Counted from the first letter of the stretch, positions 1 through 9,149 are shown. The stretch: 64,000 bases of DNA from Salinisphaera sp. (GCA_027858915.1 JAQIBT010000088.1:44083-108082); one strand, 5' to 3'. Numbers and translations are program-made. The notes: generated by a model from the letters alone, not told the origin.

Positions 1-228
1 CACGCCGGCGTCGGCGCGTTCAAAGCCGCAGATCAATCGCAGCAGCGTTGTCTTGCCACTGCCCGATGGGCCAAGAACCGTGATGATCTGGCCGGCGGAG
101 ACGTCAAGATCAATGCCGTCGAGAACGGTCTGTGAACCAAGCACCTTGCGCAACCCGGCGATCGATAGATCAGGGTCGTTGGCCCGGTGTTCGGCAACAG
201 GATGTGGCTGCGGCACTGGTCGAGACAT
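1..228 (-). CDS. Iron(III) ABC transporter ATP-binding protein, N-terminal part (cut by window edge)
   Basis: Only the first 76 codons are present; the gene continues beyond base 1. The ATG at 228 begins a protein that reaches a clear Walker A motif (GPSGSGKTT) near residue 58, followed by LLRLICGFERADAG, the usual text of PotA/FbpC-type import ATPases. The start lies 10 nt after the stop of the permease gene, and the binding protein gene lies upstream of that, so binding protein, permease and ATPase form one minus-strand operon. By family the protein would hydrolyse ATP on the cytoplasmic face to drive ferric iron import. The iron assignment comes from the neighbours; the fragment alone shows only an ABC ATPase. 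Confidence 0.85.
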   Translation of the reverse strand, partial: MSRPVPQPHPVAEHRANDPDLSIAGLRKVLGSQTVLDGIDLDVSAGQIITVLGPSGSGKTTLLRLICGFERADAGV

Positions 229-238
229 CGATTGATCC

Positions 239-1828
239 TCAGGCGACCGCAGCGCGGCCAAATCGGTTGGCAAGTAACCATGCGGCAAGCATCGAGATCG
301 CTGCAAGCACGGCGGCATAGGGTGCAGCGGCCGCAAACGCGAAGTTCGAGCTTTCAGCCCAGATCTCGGTCGCCAGCGTATGCGCACCGGTAGGTATCAG
401 TAATAGCGTCGTCGGTAGTTCGGTACATACCGAAATGAAAACCAGCGCCGTAGCAGATCCGAGCCCGGGCGCGGTCAGCGGCAGCGTCACGCGTCGGAAC
501 ACACCAAACCGCCCGACGCCGAGCGCGCGAGCACTGTTTTCCAGGCCCGGTTCGATCTGTCCGGCCGTGGCGCGGATGCTTACGACCGCGAGCGGCATGA
601 AGATGATGGCGTAGGCCAGTACCAGAAGTATGGCAGTCTGATACAGCGGATACAGCAGTTGGAGGCTGAGCGTGACCAGCGCCAGGGCAACGACGATGCC
701 GGGCACGCCTTTCGGCAGATAAGTCGTACGCTCGATCAGCTGCACGGCACGATTGTGATAGCGCGCGGCAAGATAAGCTACCGGAAACGCCAGCGCTGTT
801 GTCAGAATCCCGGCCGCCACCCCGTAGCCGATCGATGAGAAAGACACCCGGATGATCTGGGCGGTGGATACGGCCGTCGTCGTCATCGCAGCCGCGTCGG
901 TCCTGGTCAGCCAGTAGCCGATCGTGGCCAGCGGTACGCCGACCGCGGCCGTGAACACGGTGCCCAAAAATATCAATGCCGGAATCCTGCCCCAGCCAAG
1001 CGAGTGCCGTCTTGGCATGCGCCGCACGCCGGCGCCGATCGACGCATAATCGTGCTGGCCACGCAGGCGTTGCTCGCCCCAAAGGCACAGAAAACACAGG
1101 AATAGAAGCACGCAGGCAAGCAGCGCGCCTTGCTTGACCTGCAGGCCAGCGTTGTAAGCGCTGTAGATAGCCGTGGTGAATGTTCTAAAGCGAAGCAGTG
1201 CAAACGCGCCAAACTCGGTCAGCACGTGCAGCACCAGCAGCAGAGTGCCACCCAGCAGCGCCGGCCGGAGCTGCGGAAGCGTCACCCGGCAGAACGCGGC
1301 CAGCGGGGACAGGCCCAGACTGCGAGCGCTTTCTTCCTGCGCCGGGTCAAGCCCACGAAGAGCGGCCGCCAGCGGCAGATACACCAACGGATAATAACTG
1401 GCGCTCACCACCAGCGCTGCGCCGGCGGCCCCCTGAAACGATGGACTGATCGACAGCCAGGCATAGCTTGAGACAAACGCGGGCAGCGCAAGGGGTAGAG
1501 GAGCCAGCACGCGCCATATGCTATAGCCTGGCACGTCGCTGCGCTCGATCAGCCAGGCCATGGCCAGGCTGACCAACCCAGAGCCAACCGCACAGACGAC
1601 GGCCAGGCCGATCGTATTCAAGAGCAAGTGGCCGATGACCGGGCGAAACAGCAGGGCGAGCGTACCGACAACGCTGCCACGAACCGCATCGAATACCGTG
1701 ACTGCAATCGGTGCCAGAACAAGCGCCGACACCAGAATCGCCAACAGCAACAAGACGGTCGGCGGCGCGTGGTCGCGGGGCGCCGCCGCAGTGCTGGCGG
1801 CGGCGCGATACGGCGACGGACTGTTCAA
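239..1828 (-). CDS. fbpB: Iron(III) ABC transporter permease (FbpB/AfuB type)
   Basis: A 529-residue polytopic inner-membrane protein with two homologous halves, each carrying a binding-protein-dependent permease loop (EESARSLGLSPLAAFCRVTLPQLRP near residue 170 and ENSARALGVGRFGVFRRVTLPL near 440). This duplicated fold with about 12 membrane segments is typical of the single-chain FbpB/SfuB permeases of ferric iron importers, which are usually 500-560 residues long. The start is a TTG at 1828 with no strong ribosome site; no ATG fits before the first membrane segment. It sits between the binding protein gene (41 nt upstream) and the ATPase gene (10 nt downstream). Confidence 0.88.
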   Translation of the reverse strand: MNSPSPYRAAASTAAAPRDHAPPTVLLLLAILVSALVLAPIAVTVFDAVRGSVVGTLALLFRPVIGHLLLNTIGLAVVCAVGSGLVSLAMAWLIERSDVPGYSIWRVLAPLPLALPAFVSSYAWLSISPSFQGAAGAALVVSASYYPLVYLPLAAALRGLDPAQEESARSLGLSPLAAFCRVTLPQLRPALLGGTLLLVLHVLTEFGAFALLRFRTFTTAIYSAYNAGLQVKQGALLACVLLFLCFLCLWGEQRLRGQHDYASIGAGVRRMPRRHSLGWGRIPALIFLGTVFTAAVGVPLATIGYWLTRTDAAAMTTTAVSTAQIIRVSFSSIGYGVAAGILTTALAFPVAYLAARYHNRAVQLIERTTYLPKGVPGIVVALALVTLSLQLLYPLYQTAILLVLAYAIIFMPLAVVSIRATAGQIEPGLENSARALGVGRFGVFRRVTLPLTAPGLGSATALVFISVCTELPTTLLLIPTGAHTLATEIWAESSNFAFAAAAPYAAVLAAISMLAAWLLANRFGRAAVA

Positions 1829-1869
1829 CGGTCCAGGGCCTGATACTATTTAATACGGCGCCGCGCGAC

Positions 1870-2919
1870 CTACAGCAGCCCCGCTTCGCGCACGAGCTTG
1901 ATCGCAAGGCTATTGTCACCCAGATCATTCACGTTGATCTTCGGCGGGTTGAGTTGATCGAACGGCTCGACCTGCTCGTTGGCCGCGATCCCCGGACGCA
2001 GCGGATACTCGAAATCGATCTGGCTGTTGGCCAGCATCGTCTGCGCCTGCTTGCTTACCATGAACTTCAGGAATTTCTGAGCAGCCTGCGGATGGGGTGC
2101 GCTGTCCAGAATGGCGACACCCGACACGTTGACGAGATTACCCACATCGCCGCTGGCAAAATGCGCGATCTGGGCCTTCATGGCGTCCTTGCCGGTCTGC
2201 TCGCGCACACGATAGTAGTAATAGTCGTTGATGTCGCCGAGCGCTGCCGAACCGTTGTTGACCGCGTTCACCACGCCTTCGTCTTCATTATATATCTTCG
2301 CATTGGTCTTCAGTCCCTTAAGCCACTGCAGGGTCTTTGCCTCACCATGTTTGATTGCCATCGCCTTGACCAGTGGCAGGAAATCGCCTTCGGCCGGCGA
2401 CACAGCCACCTTGCCCTTGTAGGCGTCGCTCGCAAGATCCATGAGCGACTGCGGCAGATCGGCCTTGTCGATCTTCTGCGGGTTGTAGACCATCACGTTC
2501 TGGCGGGCGAGCACACCCAGCCAGCGGCCGTTGGACGCGCTGTATTGGCTGGGAACCTGGGCCAGCGTGTTCGGGGCGACCTTGGCGAGTCGATGCTCGT
2601 TGTCCAGCCGGACGAGCTCGGGTGTGTTCTCGGTGAAGAAGACGTCGGCTGGGCTGCGTTTGCCTTCTCTGAGGATCTGGCTGGCCAGCGCGGCACCTTC
2701 ACCCGGCCGTACGTTGACGGTGATGCCGCTCTTTTTCTCGAAGGCGTTTACCAGCAGCCGAACCATCTGTTGGTGTTGACCGGCATACAGCGTGATCGAC
2801 TGCTGGTCGGCAGCGGATGCGGTCGTGTTCATGCCAAACAGCAGAGCAGCACCGAGTGTCAACGCGGTCAGCAGCCGCCCGGGCCGCGAAGAGGCGCAGC
2901 GGCGTGGATGATTGAACAT
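1870..2919 (-). CDS. fbpA: Iron(III) ABC transporter periplasmic binding protein
   Basis: A 349-residue exported binding protein. The N-terminus has positive charges, a hydrophobic core and an AXA cleavage site (TASAADQQ, about residue 36), so a Sec signal peptide is clear. The mature part reads like class C ferric-binding proteins of the FbpA/FutA1 family; the run DINDYYYYRVREQ around residue 235 carries the adjacent tyrosines that coordinate Fe3+ in this family. ATG at 2919 is preceded by a good ribosome site (CAGGAG at 2928-2933). It is the first gene of the importer operon. A Fur-box-like sequence lies about 490 nt upstream, so iron repression is likely but the distance leaves room for another gene between them. 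Confidence 0.9.
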   Translation of the reverse strand: MFNHPRRCASSRPGRLLTALTLGAALLFGMNTTASAADQQSITLYAGQHQQMVRLLVNAFEKKSGITVNVRPGEGAALASQILREGKRSPADVFFTENTPELVRLDNEHRLAKVAPNTLAQVPSQYSASNGRWLGVLARQNVMVYNPQKIDKADLPQSLMDLASDAYKGKVAVSPAEGDFLPLVKAMAIKHGEAKTLQWLKGLKTNAKIYNEDEGVVNAVNNGSAALGDINDYYYYRVREQTGKDAMKAQIAHFASGDVGNLVNVSGVAILDSAPHPQAAQKFLKFMVSKQAQTMLANSQIDFEYPLRPGIAANEQVEPFDQLNPPKINVNDLGDNSLAIKLVREAGLL

Positions 2920-3096
2920 GCAATAAACTCCTGAATGTAGAATTAAATAGAAGCCGGCCTTCCGACAACCCGCAGCGGGCAGTTCACAGCGCGAAATCGC
3001 GTCGGTATGTCGGCATACAGAGATGTCTGATCATGGCAAACCGACGCGAACCGACACATAGCAATTGAAGATCAGGCCGGTTTCGCAGGCCATCTG

Positions 3097-3357
3097 CTAT
3101 GTGCACTGCGGTGGCGCGCATTCGGCAATTTTTCTGACGCCGTAAAAGTTCTGGTACGCACGACGCAGGGTTTCCGATCCATCGTTGACCAATACGGCGA
3201 GTCGCCCGCAGAGAGTGTCGGGAGTTACCGGGTCGCCGTCGTTATTATTGGCGGTCAAGCGCGATCCAATCTGCTTGCTGATGTTCAGGTCGGTCTCCAC
3301 TATCTTGCCGTGCAGGCTGTTGGTCATGCGCAGATCGCTGTTCCTGCCGATGGTCAT
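3097..3357 (-). CDS. Small hypothetical protein downstream of a Fur-like box
   Basis: An 86-codon frame (76 codons if the second ATG, at 3327, is used). I do not recognise the family. The C-terminal half (DTLCGRLAVLVNDG, then LRRAYQNFYGVRKI) has a balanced amino-acid mix and codon use like the neighbours, unlike the Arg/Pro-rich shadow frames nearby. It has two cysteines close to its end (AECAPPQCT). Neither ATG has a well-spaced ribosome site. The reason to keep it is position: it begins 48 nt from a Fur-like box and points the same way as the iron importer. It may instead be non-coding leader sequence. Confidence 0.3.
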   Translation of the reverse strand: MTIGRNSDLRMTNSLHGKIVETDLNISKQIGSRLTANNNDGDPVTPDTLCGRLAVLVNDGSETLRRAYQNFYGVRKIAECAPPQCT

Positions 3358-3405
3358 GGCGCGCGAGAGTCGTGCCTCGGCTCGTGGTGTGAACTTAACT
3401 ATAAA

Positions 3406-3420
3406 TGAGAATCGTTAACA
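3406..3420. promoter_or_regulatory. Fur-box-like operator
   Basis: The 15-mer TGAGAATCGTTAACA matches the 7-1-7 inverted-repeat Fur consensus TGATAATnATTATCA at 11 of 14 informative positions, and the surrounding bases (AAATGAGAATCGTTAACAAT) extend the A/T-rich GAGAAT pattern usual for Fur sites. It lies in an A/T-rich patch of otherwise GC-rich DNA, upstream of the small ORF at 3097-3357 and of the iron importer operon, which makes iron-dependent repression of one or both the natural reading. A plus-strand transcript is also possible because the site is palindromic. Confidence 0.55.
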
Positions 3421-4115
3421 ATGAAAATCCAGATCAATTTGGCCGGTCCCTCGGGGTTTGCACAACGCTGAATCAACCCGATCACCGGGTGCCGGCCGGC
3501 CTTTCGGCCCGCTAGATCGGCCAGATCGAGCCCACCAGCGTCAGTAAGCATATCTGAAAAATCAGCTCGGGCTTTATCGTTGTTTTAACGCGTCGGTAGT
3601 GGTGCCCGTAGCAGACTTCTGTGAAAGCGGGGCCGTCATGTTGTCGATGGAGTGATCCCCTTTGATATGAGACAAAGACGCTCCCTGGCATTGGCGTGGG
3701 CGTGATATATGTTAAATCGTAATACGAACGATTCAAAAATAAGGTCTGCAGCCTGCGCCGTGGCAGGTCAATGAAAACAGACCTTGAGGTCTCTGGCTCG
3801 GGGCGCGCGCGACGGCCAGTGCGCGGGTCTGGCACAACCGTCGCGGCTCAGTCGGAGCTTGTTCCCGTGCCGATATCCACTTCTACGGCGCGGCTCGTGA
3901 TCGGGAGTGGAGGCACGGTTACTGAAAGCCGTTTTCGCGCAGAGCAGCGCGGCATCGATCAGTAATGGTCGCAGTGTGCGGCCGAGTCAGCTCGCGGGGC
4001 CGGTCGGACCGAAACAATCGTAGCCAGCGAGGTTCGAGACAGGCTCAATTGAGCCAGGTTCTCACCCGATGCGCATCGCTCTTTAATACGACATGCCGGG
4101 ATGGGCAGGCCGGCC

Positions 4116-4610
4116 TCAACCGCCGGTCTTGGCGTGTAATCGATCCGCAACCACACCGGGTACCAGCCCTGCGATACGACCGTCAAGAAACGCGATTTCA
4201 CGAACCAGCGTTGAGGATATGTGCGCGAATTCGGGCGAGGGCGCCAGTAGGATTGTGTCGATCTCGGGTGCCAGATGTCGGTTCATGACCGCCATCTGTT
4301 TTTCGTATTCGTAGTCACCCACACCCCGGACGCCGCGCACCAGCACGCGTACCCCGTGACGTCGCGCAAAATCGACGATCAGGCCGCTGGCCGGCAGCAC
4401 CTGAACGTTGGGCACGTCGTAGAGCACCTGTTGCGCCAGTTCGACGCGTTCGTCATGGTCAAAGATCGATTTCTTCGAGGAATTGCTGGCCACCGCTACG
4501 ATCAACTCGGTAAACATGCCGGCGGCGCGGCGGATGACATCGGCGTGGCCGTTGGTGATCGGGTCAAAAGTGCCGGTGTAGGCGGCGCGAACAAATAGCG
4601 GGTCACTCAT
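4116..4610 (-). CDS. coaD: Phosphopantetheine adenylyltransferase
   Basis: The 164-residue product transfers AMP from ATP to 4'-phosphopantetheine, giving dephospho-CoA, the penultimate step of coenzyme A synthesis in the cytoplasm. Family text is plain: YTGTFDPITNGH at residues 11-22 contains the TxGH nucleotide-binding motif, followed by RGVRGVGDYEYEKQMAVMN and the C-terminal ISSTLVREI signature. Length matches the usual 159-170. The start at 4610 overlaps the end of rsmD by 8 nt, so the two are probably translationally coupled; rsmD-coaD pairing is common in proteobacteria. Confidence 0.96.
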   Translation of the reverse strand: MSDPLFVRAAYTGTFDPITNGHADVIRRAAGMFTELIVAVASNSSKKSIFDHDERVELAQQVLYDVPNVQVLPASGLIVDFARRHGVRVLVRGVRGVGDYEYEKQMAVMNRHLAPEIDTILLAPSPEFAHISSTLVREIAFLDGRIAGLVPGVVADRLHAKTGG

Positions 4611-5223
4611 GGTTGGTCATGCCCCCTGTGAATCGCGCCAGACAATAGCCGACCTGTCCGGCCTGCTTGTCGCGACGTATCTCGAACCCGGTTTGTAACA
4701 GATTATGGATGGCGGCGCGCTGGCCGACCGGATATTCAACATAGACGCGTCCGTTCGCGGCCAGCAACTGCCGGGCGACCTTAATCGCGGGCGCATGCAG
4801 ATCGGCGTCGAAGGGAGGATCGACAAACACGATATCGAAAGGCCCGGCGAACGGCGCGGAAAGGCTGTCGCCAACCAGCACGCGGGTGCGATCGTCTGCC
4901 CCCAGCTGCCGCAATGCTTGTTCGATACTCGCCGCAGCGGCCTTTGATTGTTCTGCCAATAGCGCAGATGCCGCGCCGCGCGACAGTGCTTCGATTCCGA
5001 GCGCGCCGGTTCCGGCGAACAAATCCAGACACCGAGCGCCGTCGATGATCGGCGTCAACCAGTTGAACAGGGTCTCGCGAATACGATCGGAGGTCGGTCG
5101 CAGTCCAGGCGCGTCGAGAATCGGCAAACGCCGGCCGCGCCATTCGCCGCCAACGATTCGCAGACTCGACGGCCTGCCATTATCGCTGCGGCGCCATCTA
5201 CCGTACGCTGGCGACTTCACCAT
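4603..5223 (-). CDS. rsmD: 16S rRNA (guanine(966)-N(2))-methyltransferase
   Basis: A 206-residue SAM-dependent methyltransferase that modifies G966 of 16S rRNA during 30S assembly. Visible family text: LRIVGGEWRGRRLP, GLRPTSDRIRETLFNWL, the SAM-binding strand CLDLFAGTGALGIEALSRGA and the catalytic motif DIVFVDPPFD (DPPF). The frame stays open upstream to 5295, but that would run into tldD; the ATG at 5223, with AGAGG upstream, gives a protein of normal length and a 37-nt gap to tldD. The gene overlaps coaD by 8 nt. Confidence 0.94.
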   Translation of the reverse strand: MVKSPAYGRWRRSDNGRPSSLRIVGGEWRGRRLPILDAPGLRPTSDRIRETLFNWLTPIIDGARCLDLFAGTGALGIEALSRGAASALLAEQSKAAAASIEQALRQLGADDRTRVLVGDSLSAPFAGPFDIVFVDPPFDADLHAPAIKVARQLLAANGRVYVEYPVGQRAAIHNLLQTGFEIRRDKQAGQVGYCLARFTGGMTNHE

Positions 5224-5260
5224 GTGGCGCTCGACCTCTGTCGTGTCACAGTCGCAGCCA

Positions 5261-6712
5261 TCAGTCCTGCTGGGTACCGCCGACAGTGATCGCATCGACC
5301 CGCAAGGTTGGCTGACCGACGCCCACCGGTACGCTCTGACCGTGCTTTCCGCAGACGCCTACGCCGGTATCCAGCGCCCAATCGTTGCCGACCATCGACA
5401 CCTGGTTGAGCACGTCGGGGCCATTGCCAATCAGCGTGGCACCCTTGAGCGGCGCGCCTAGCCGGCCGTTTTCGATGCGGTAGGCCTCGTCGCAGGAGAA
5501 TACGAAATTGCCGGAAGTGATATCCACCGAACCGCCGGAGAAGTTCGCAGCGTAGATGCCGTGTTCTACCGAACCTATAATGTCGGCGGGATCTGACTTG
5601 CCGGCACGCATGTAGGTGTTGGTCATCCGCGGCATGACGGTATGTGCGTACGACTCGCGCCGAGCGTTGCCGCTGGGCCTGGAACCCATCAGGCGCGCGT
5701 TGTGCTTGTCCTGCATGTAACCGACCAGAACGCCGTTTTCAATCAGCGTGTTACAGGCCGACGGCGTGCCTTCGTCGTCGACGTTCAGAGAGCCGCGGCG
5801 GCCATCGAGCGTGCCGTCGTCGACAATCGTGCATAGCTCGGAGGCAACTTTCCGGCCGATCTTGCCAGCATAGTTCGATGAGCCGCGGCGATTGAAATCG
5901 CCTTCCAGACCATGGCCCACGGCTTCGTGCAGCAGCACGCCAGACCAGCCAGCGCTCATGACCACCGGCAGACTGCCGGCGGGTGCGGGCTCGGCTTTCA
6001 GGCGCACCAGCGCGCGACGAACCGCCTCCCGCGCATAGTCGGCCGCCAGGTCCCGCTCATCGGTGAACATGTCGTAACTCAGCCGGCCGCCGCCGCCGGC
6101 CGAGGCCGATTCGCGCACGCCGTTCTCTTCGACCTGAACCGAGACATTCATGCGCACCATTGGCCGCACGTCGCCCGCCAGGGTGCCGTCGCTGGCTGCG
6201 ATCAGCATGGTGTCGGATGAGCCGGCCAGCGACACGGTCACGCGCACCACGCGCGGATCAGCATCGCGCGCAATCTTGTCGGCGTGATGGAGAAGCGCGA
6301 CCTTGGCATCAGCACCCAGCGTCCCGGCCGGGTCGATCGGCTGGTAACGTACCGCCGGGTGGCTCTGGCCGACCAGCGCATTGATCTGGCCGCTGCGACC
6401 TGAGCGGGCGATCGCTGCGGCTGCCGATGACGCCTGGGTCAGCGCCGGGAATGCCAGCTCGTCGGCAAAGGCAAAACCGGTCTGCTCACCGGCCAGCGCC
6501 CGCACACCAACGCCTTGGGCAGTCGAAGCGCCAGCACTGCGTACTACGCTGTCTTCCAGCATCCAGGATTCGTTGCGCAGGATCTGAAAATACAGATCGG
6601 CATAATCAACGCCGGGCGCCATCAATCCGGACAACGTCTTTTCCAGGGCGGCAGCGTCTATCTGGGCCCGGCCAAGCAGATGATGACTGGCAATATCGAG
6701 AGTTGTTTGCAT
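5261..6712 (-). CDS. tldD: TldD metalloprotease subunit
   Basis: A 483-residue cytoplasmic Zn protease subunit; with TldE (PmbA) it degrades unfolded peptides and, in known systems, CcdA and the leader of microcin B17. The HExxxH zinc motif is seen as LLHEAVGHGLEGDF around residue 260, and the downstream text NRRGSSNYAGKIG, GRRGSLNVDDEGTPS and the distal Cys of NFVFSCDEAYRIENG follow the family. Length matches E. coli TldD (481). No tldE/pmbA is in the window. It may be the first gene of a tldD-rsmD-coaD run. Confidence 0.95.
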   Translation of the reverse strand: MQTTLDIASHHLLGRAQIDAAALEKTLSGLMAPGVDYADLYFQILRNESWMLEDSVVRSAGASTAQGVGVRALAGEQTGFAFADELAFPALTQASSAAAAIARSGRSGQINALVGQSHPAVRYQPIDPAGTLGADAKVALLHHADKIARDADPRVVRVTVSLAGSSDTMLIAASDGTLAGDVRPMVRMNVSVQVEENGVRESASAGGGGRLSYDMFTDERDLAADYAREAVRRALVRLKAEPAPAGSLPVVMSAGWSGVLLHEAVGHGLEGDFNRRGSSNYAGKIGRKVASELCTIVDDGTLDGRRGSLNVDDEGTPSACNTLIENGVLVGYMQDKHNARLMGSRPSGNARRESYAHTVMPRMTNTYMRAGKSDPADIIGSVEHGIYAANFSGGSVDITSGNFVFSCDEAYRIENGRLGAPLKGATLIGNGPDVLNQVSMVGNDWALDTGVGVCGKHGQSVPVGVGQPTLRVDAITVGGTQQD

Positions 6713-6818
6713 CCGCGAAGGTTATCATCTGCGCGGCACCGCGGGCGGTTCCCGGCGCCGATCCCCGCGATTGCCGGCTTGGTTTGCGCCTGCGTGGCTG
6801 GGCTGCGCGCCTCAACCC

Positions 6819-7661
6819 TCATAGTCCGACAGGCGGCGCCAATCCATGGCGGGCGAGCGTGTTTTTCAGCAGATCCAGCGAACGGGCATCGCCACTGCTC
6901 ACGGTCAGGCCGAGCGTCGCGCATTCGGGAAACGCCTGCCCTTCAAGCAGGCTGGCCACTCGCCGCGCAATCCCCTCGGCGCCGTCAACAAAGCGTAGCG
7001 GCTGCCGGGCTGCGCCGGCCAGGTCGCTAACTACCAGCGGAAAATGCGTACAGGCCAGGACGACAACATCCATCTCCCGGCCGCCCGCTTGCTCGGTCAG
7101 GCGAGCAAGCGCCTGCCCCGGTACGTCGGCATCCACGGCGACACCACGCAGGCGATTTTCGGCGTAATCAACCAGCGCTGGCGCGCCAGCGCGCAGGACC
7201 CGGCAATGGCCGGCGAACCGGTCGGTCAGGTCGTCAACATAGGCCTGGCGGATGGTCGCCGCAGTTCCCAGCACGCCGATCACGCCGCTTCGTGAGGTCA
7301 GCGCGGCCGGCTTGATGGCGGGCACGGTCCCGACGACTGGCACTTCCAGCACCTCGCGTACGGCGGTTAGCGCGATAGTCGAAGCAGTGTTGCAGGCAAT
7401 CACGACCAGCCGTGGACGATAGCGTTCGACAAGTCGGCCGAGCAGCGCAGGTACACGCGTATTGAGTTCGGCGTCGCTACGCTGCCCGTAAGGATAGCCC
7501 GCGGTATCCATGACGAAGACAACCGGTACGGTCGGCAGTCGCCCACGGATCGCGGTCAGCACGGACAAGCCGCCAACACCGGAGTCGAACACAAGAACAG
7601 GAGCCTGGTCGGATCGTATTGAAGACAAGATCGCAGCGCGTATCGACAAATTCCTGCGCAT
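6819..7661 (-). CDS. murI: Glutamate racemase
   Basis: Converts L- to D-glutamate for peptidoglycan. The fold signatures are all present: LVFDSGVGGLSVL near the N-terminus, GYPYGQRS, the first catalytic cysteine in IACNTASTIAL, the second in VVLACTHFPLV, and DGAEGIARR near the end. The 280-residue form starting at ATG 7661 has an AGAGG upstream (spacing a little long). A longer frame reaches ATG 7736 but adds an unconserved leader without a ribosome site. A 106-nt gap separates it from tldD; it diverges from the diguanylate cyclase gene. Confidence 0.93.
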   Translation of the reverse strand: MRRNLSIRAAILSSIRSDQAPVLVFDSGVGGLSVLTAIRGRLPTVPVVFVMDTAGYPYGQRSDAELNTRVPALLGRLVERYRPRLVVIACNTASTIALTAVREVLEVPVVGTVPAIKPAALTSRSGVIGVLGTAATIRQAYVDDLTDRFAGHCRVLRAGAPALVDYAENRLRGVAVDADVPGQALARLTEQAGGREMDVVVLACTHFPLVVSDLAGAARQPLRFVDGAEGIARRVASLLEGQAFPECATLGLTVSSGDARSLDLLKNTLARHGLAPPVGL

Positions 7662-7838
7662 TATTAACGCCGGACCTCTATCTTGGCCAGCCAGATCAGC
7701 AAGATGACTCAGACGATCGATGCTTTCCCGATTCACTTTGCGTCAAGCATTATCAACCTAGGTTAGGCCGCATTCCATAACGCGACCATCGCCGGTAATT
7801 GCTTGTCTGCGTACCCGATGGTCCAGCCGGAAAGCACT

Positions 7839-9059
7839 ATGAGAAATTTGTCGCTCGAACAGAGCGCCGCGGCAGAATCGAGCGAGGAACGCGTACAGCG
7901 CCATCAAGGGGTGCGCATGAATCGACTCGCCATGTCGGCGGTTTCATACGCGCTACAGCTTGCGATTGTTGGGTCTATCTGTGTTCTTAGTCAGCTCGAA
8001 CCGATCTATTTCCTTGGCTATGCGTTCTGCTCGCTGTTGATAGTGGGGGGGTTCTACGCCATGTTTCGCTGGCGCTGGAATCTGTATTTCCGTTACCCGA
8101 GCCTTGCCTTGCCACAGGTCATTGCGCCGGTCCTGCCATCGATGATCCTGCTGTATCAACTGCAGGACGCGCAGGCGCAGGCGGCGATTCTGATCACCGC
8201 CGTGGTGCCGCTGGTGTACGGTCTGTTCGATCTGTCGAGCGGCCGGTTCATCATTGCCGGGCTGGTTTACGCGCTGGGCTATCTGGCGGTGCTCCTGACG
8301 CATTCGTATTTCCACCCCGGTGATCCGCTGTTTCGCCACAACTGGGTTCTGATCATTTCAGTCAGCGTCGTCATGGCCCAGATCGGTTTGATCGGCGGTT
8401 TCATCAATCATCTGCGCCGCGCGCTGCGCAGCCGCAACGAACAGTTGAAGCAGGCGATGCACCGGATTTCGGTCATGGCGGTGCACGACGATCTGACAGG
8501 TATCTACAATCGACGCTGGCTGATGGATGTGTTGGACAAGGAACGCCAGCGGCTCGATCGCGGCGAGCATGCGTTTTCAGTCTGTCTGCTCGACATCGAC
8601 TACTTCAAGGAGGTGAACGATCAGTACGGTCACGGCGTGGGCGACCGGGTGCTCGCCGGTCTGGCGGAAGCGATAAGCACTACCGTGCGCGATATCGATA
8701 CATTCGGCCGGCTTGGCGGCGAAGAGTTCCTGTGGGTCATGCCGGATCAGGATCTCGAACAGGCGCGCGAAGCGGCCGAACGCGTCCTGGCGCAGACTGC
8801 CGCTTTGCGATTTCGTAATGGCCAGGGCGGTGAGTTGTCGGTCACCGTATCGATGGGAGTGGCTCACTGTAATGTCGATAATCGGCGCAGTAGCGAAACG
8901 CTGATGCGCATCGCCGACCAAGCCCTGTACAAAGCCAAAGAACGTGGTCGTAATCGTGTGGTGTGCGCACCCGACAACACACAAGCCCGCGGCAGCACTC
9001 GGCTTGACGAATCGGGTATCGCTTGTACCCAGGCGCAGGACTGTGCACTGGCCGGATAG
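7839..9059 (+). CDS. Membrane-bound diguanylate cyclase (GGEEF)
   Basis: A 406-residue inner-membrane protein predicted to make cyclic di-GMP from two GTP. Roughly residues 30-200 hold about six hydrophobic segments forming an N-terminal sensor that I cannot assign to a named MASE type. A charged coil (LRRALRSRNEQLKQAMHRI) leads into a GGDEF domain: DDLTGIYNRRWL, LLDIDYFKEVND, then FGRLGGEEFLWV as the active site. RDID sits five residues before GGEEF, the position of the RxxD product-inhibition site, so feedback control by c-di-GMP is expected. Starts at TTG 7803, ATG 7818 or ATG 7839 are possible; I prefer 7839 because GGAAAG lies just upstream. Confidence 0.9.
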   Translation: MRNLSLEQSAAAESSEERVQRHQGVRMNRLAMSAVSYALQLAIVGSICVLSQLEPIYFLGYAFCSLLIVGGFYAMFRWRWNLYFRYPSLALPQVIAPVLPSMILLYQLQDAQAQAAILITAVVPLVYGLFDLSSGRFIIAGLVYALGYLAVLLTHSYFHPGDPLFRHNWVLIISVSVVMAQIGLIGGFINHLRRALRSRNEQLKQAMHRISVMAVHDDLTGIYNRRWLMDVLDKERQRLDRGEHAFSVCLLDIDYFKEVNDQYGHGVGDRVLAGLAEAISTTVRDIDTFGRLGGEEFLWVMPDQDLEQAREAAERVLAQTAALRFRNGQGGELSVTVSMGVAHCNVDNRRSSETLMRIADQALYKAKERGRNRVVCAPDNTQARGSTRLDESGIACTQAQDCALAG

Positions 9060-9149
9060 TGGTTGGCGCAGCCGCGCGTTATTCGGCCTGTGCGGTAACC
9101 GAGTGGTTTGAGCGTTCATGCCAGGGCGACGGAATGCGCTCCAAGTATT

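Larger units (their letters stand above)
2920..4115. other. 1.2-kb stretch without a convincing protein gene
   Basis: Between fbpA and coaD I find no ORF with recognisable homology. It holds the Fur-like box at 3406-3420 and the 86-codon minus-strand ORF at 3097-3357, listed separately. Other open frames here (for example minus strand 3512-3835 and plus strand 3771-3965) are rich in Arg/Ser/Pro without any domain text and look like chance frames of GC-rich DNA. The stretch could contain a decayed gene, a regulatory RNA or the true fbpA promoter; I cannot tell from inspection. Confidence 0.5.

Noticed and set aside
1711..2934. 407-codon plus-strand frame opposite fbpA
   Set aside because: Complement of the binding protein gene; fbpA has a signal peptide, iron tyrosines and ribosome site, so the minus strand is the real one.
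3512..3835. 107-codon minus-strand frame between fbpA and coaD
   Set aside because: Mixed Arg/Pro/Thr text without domains, no ribosome site and no conserved context.
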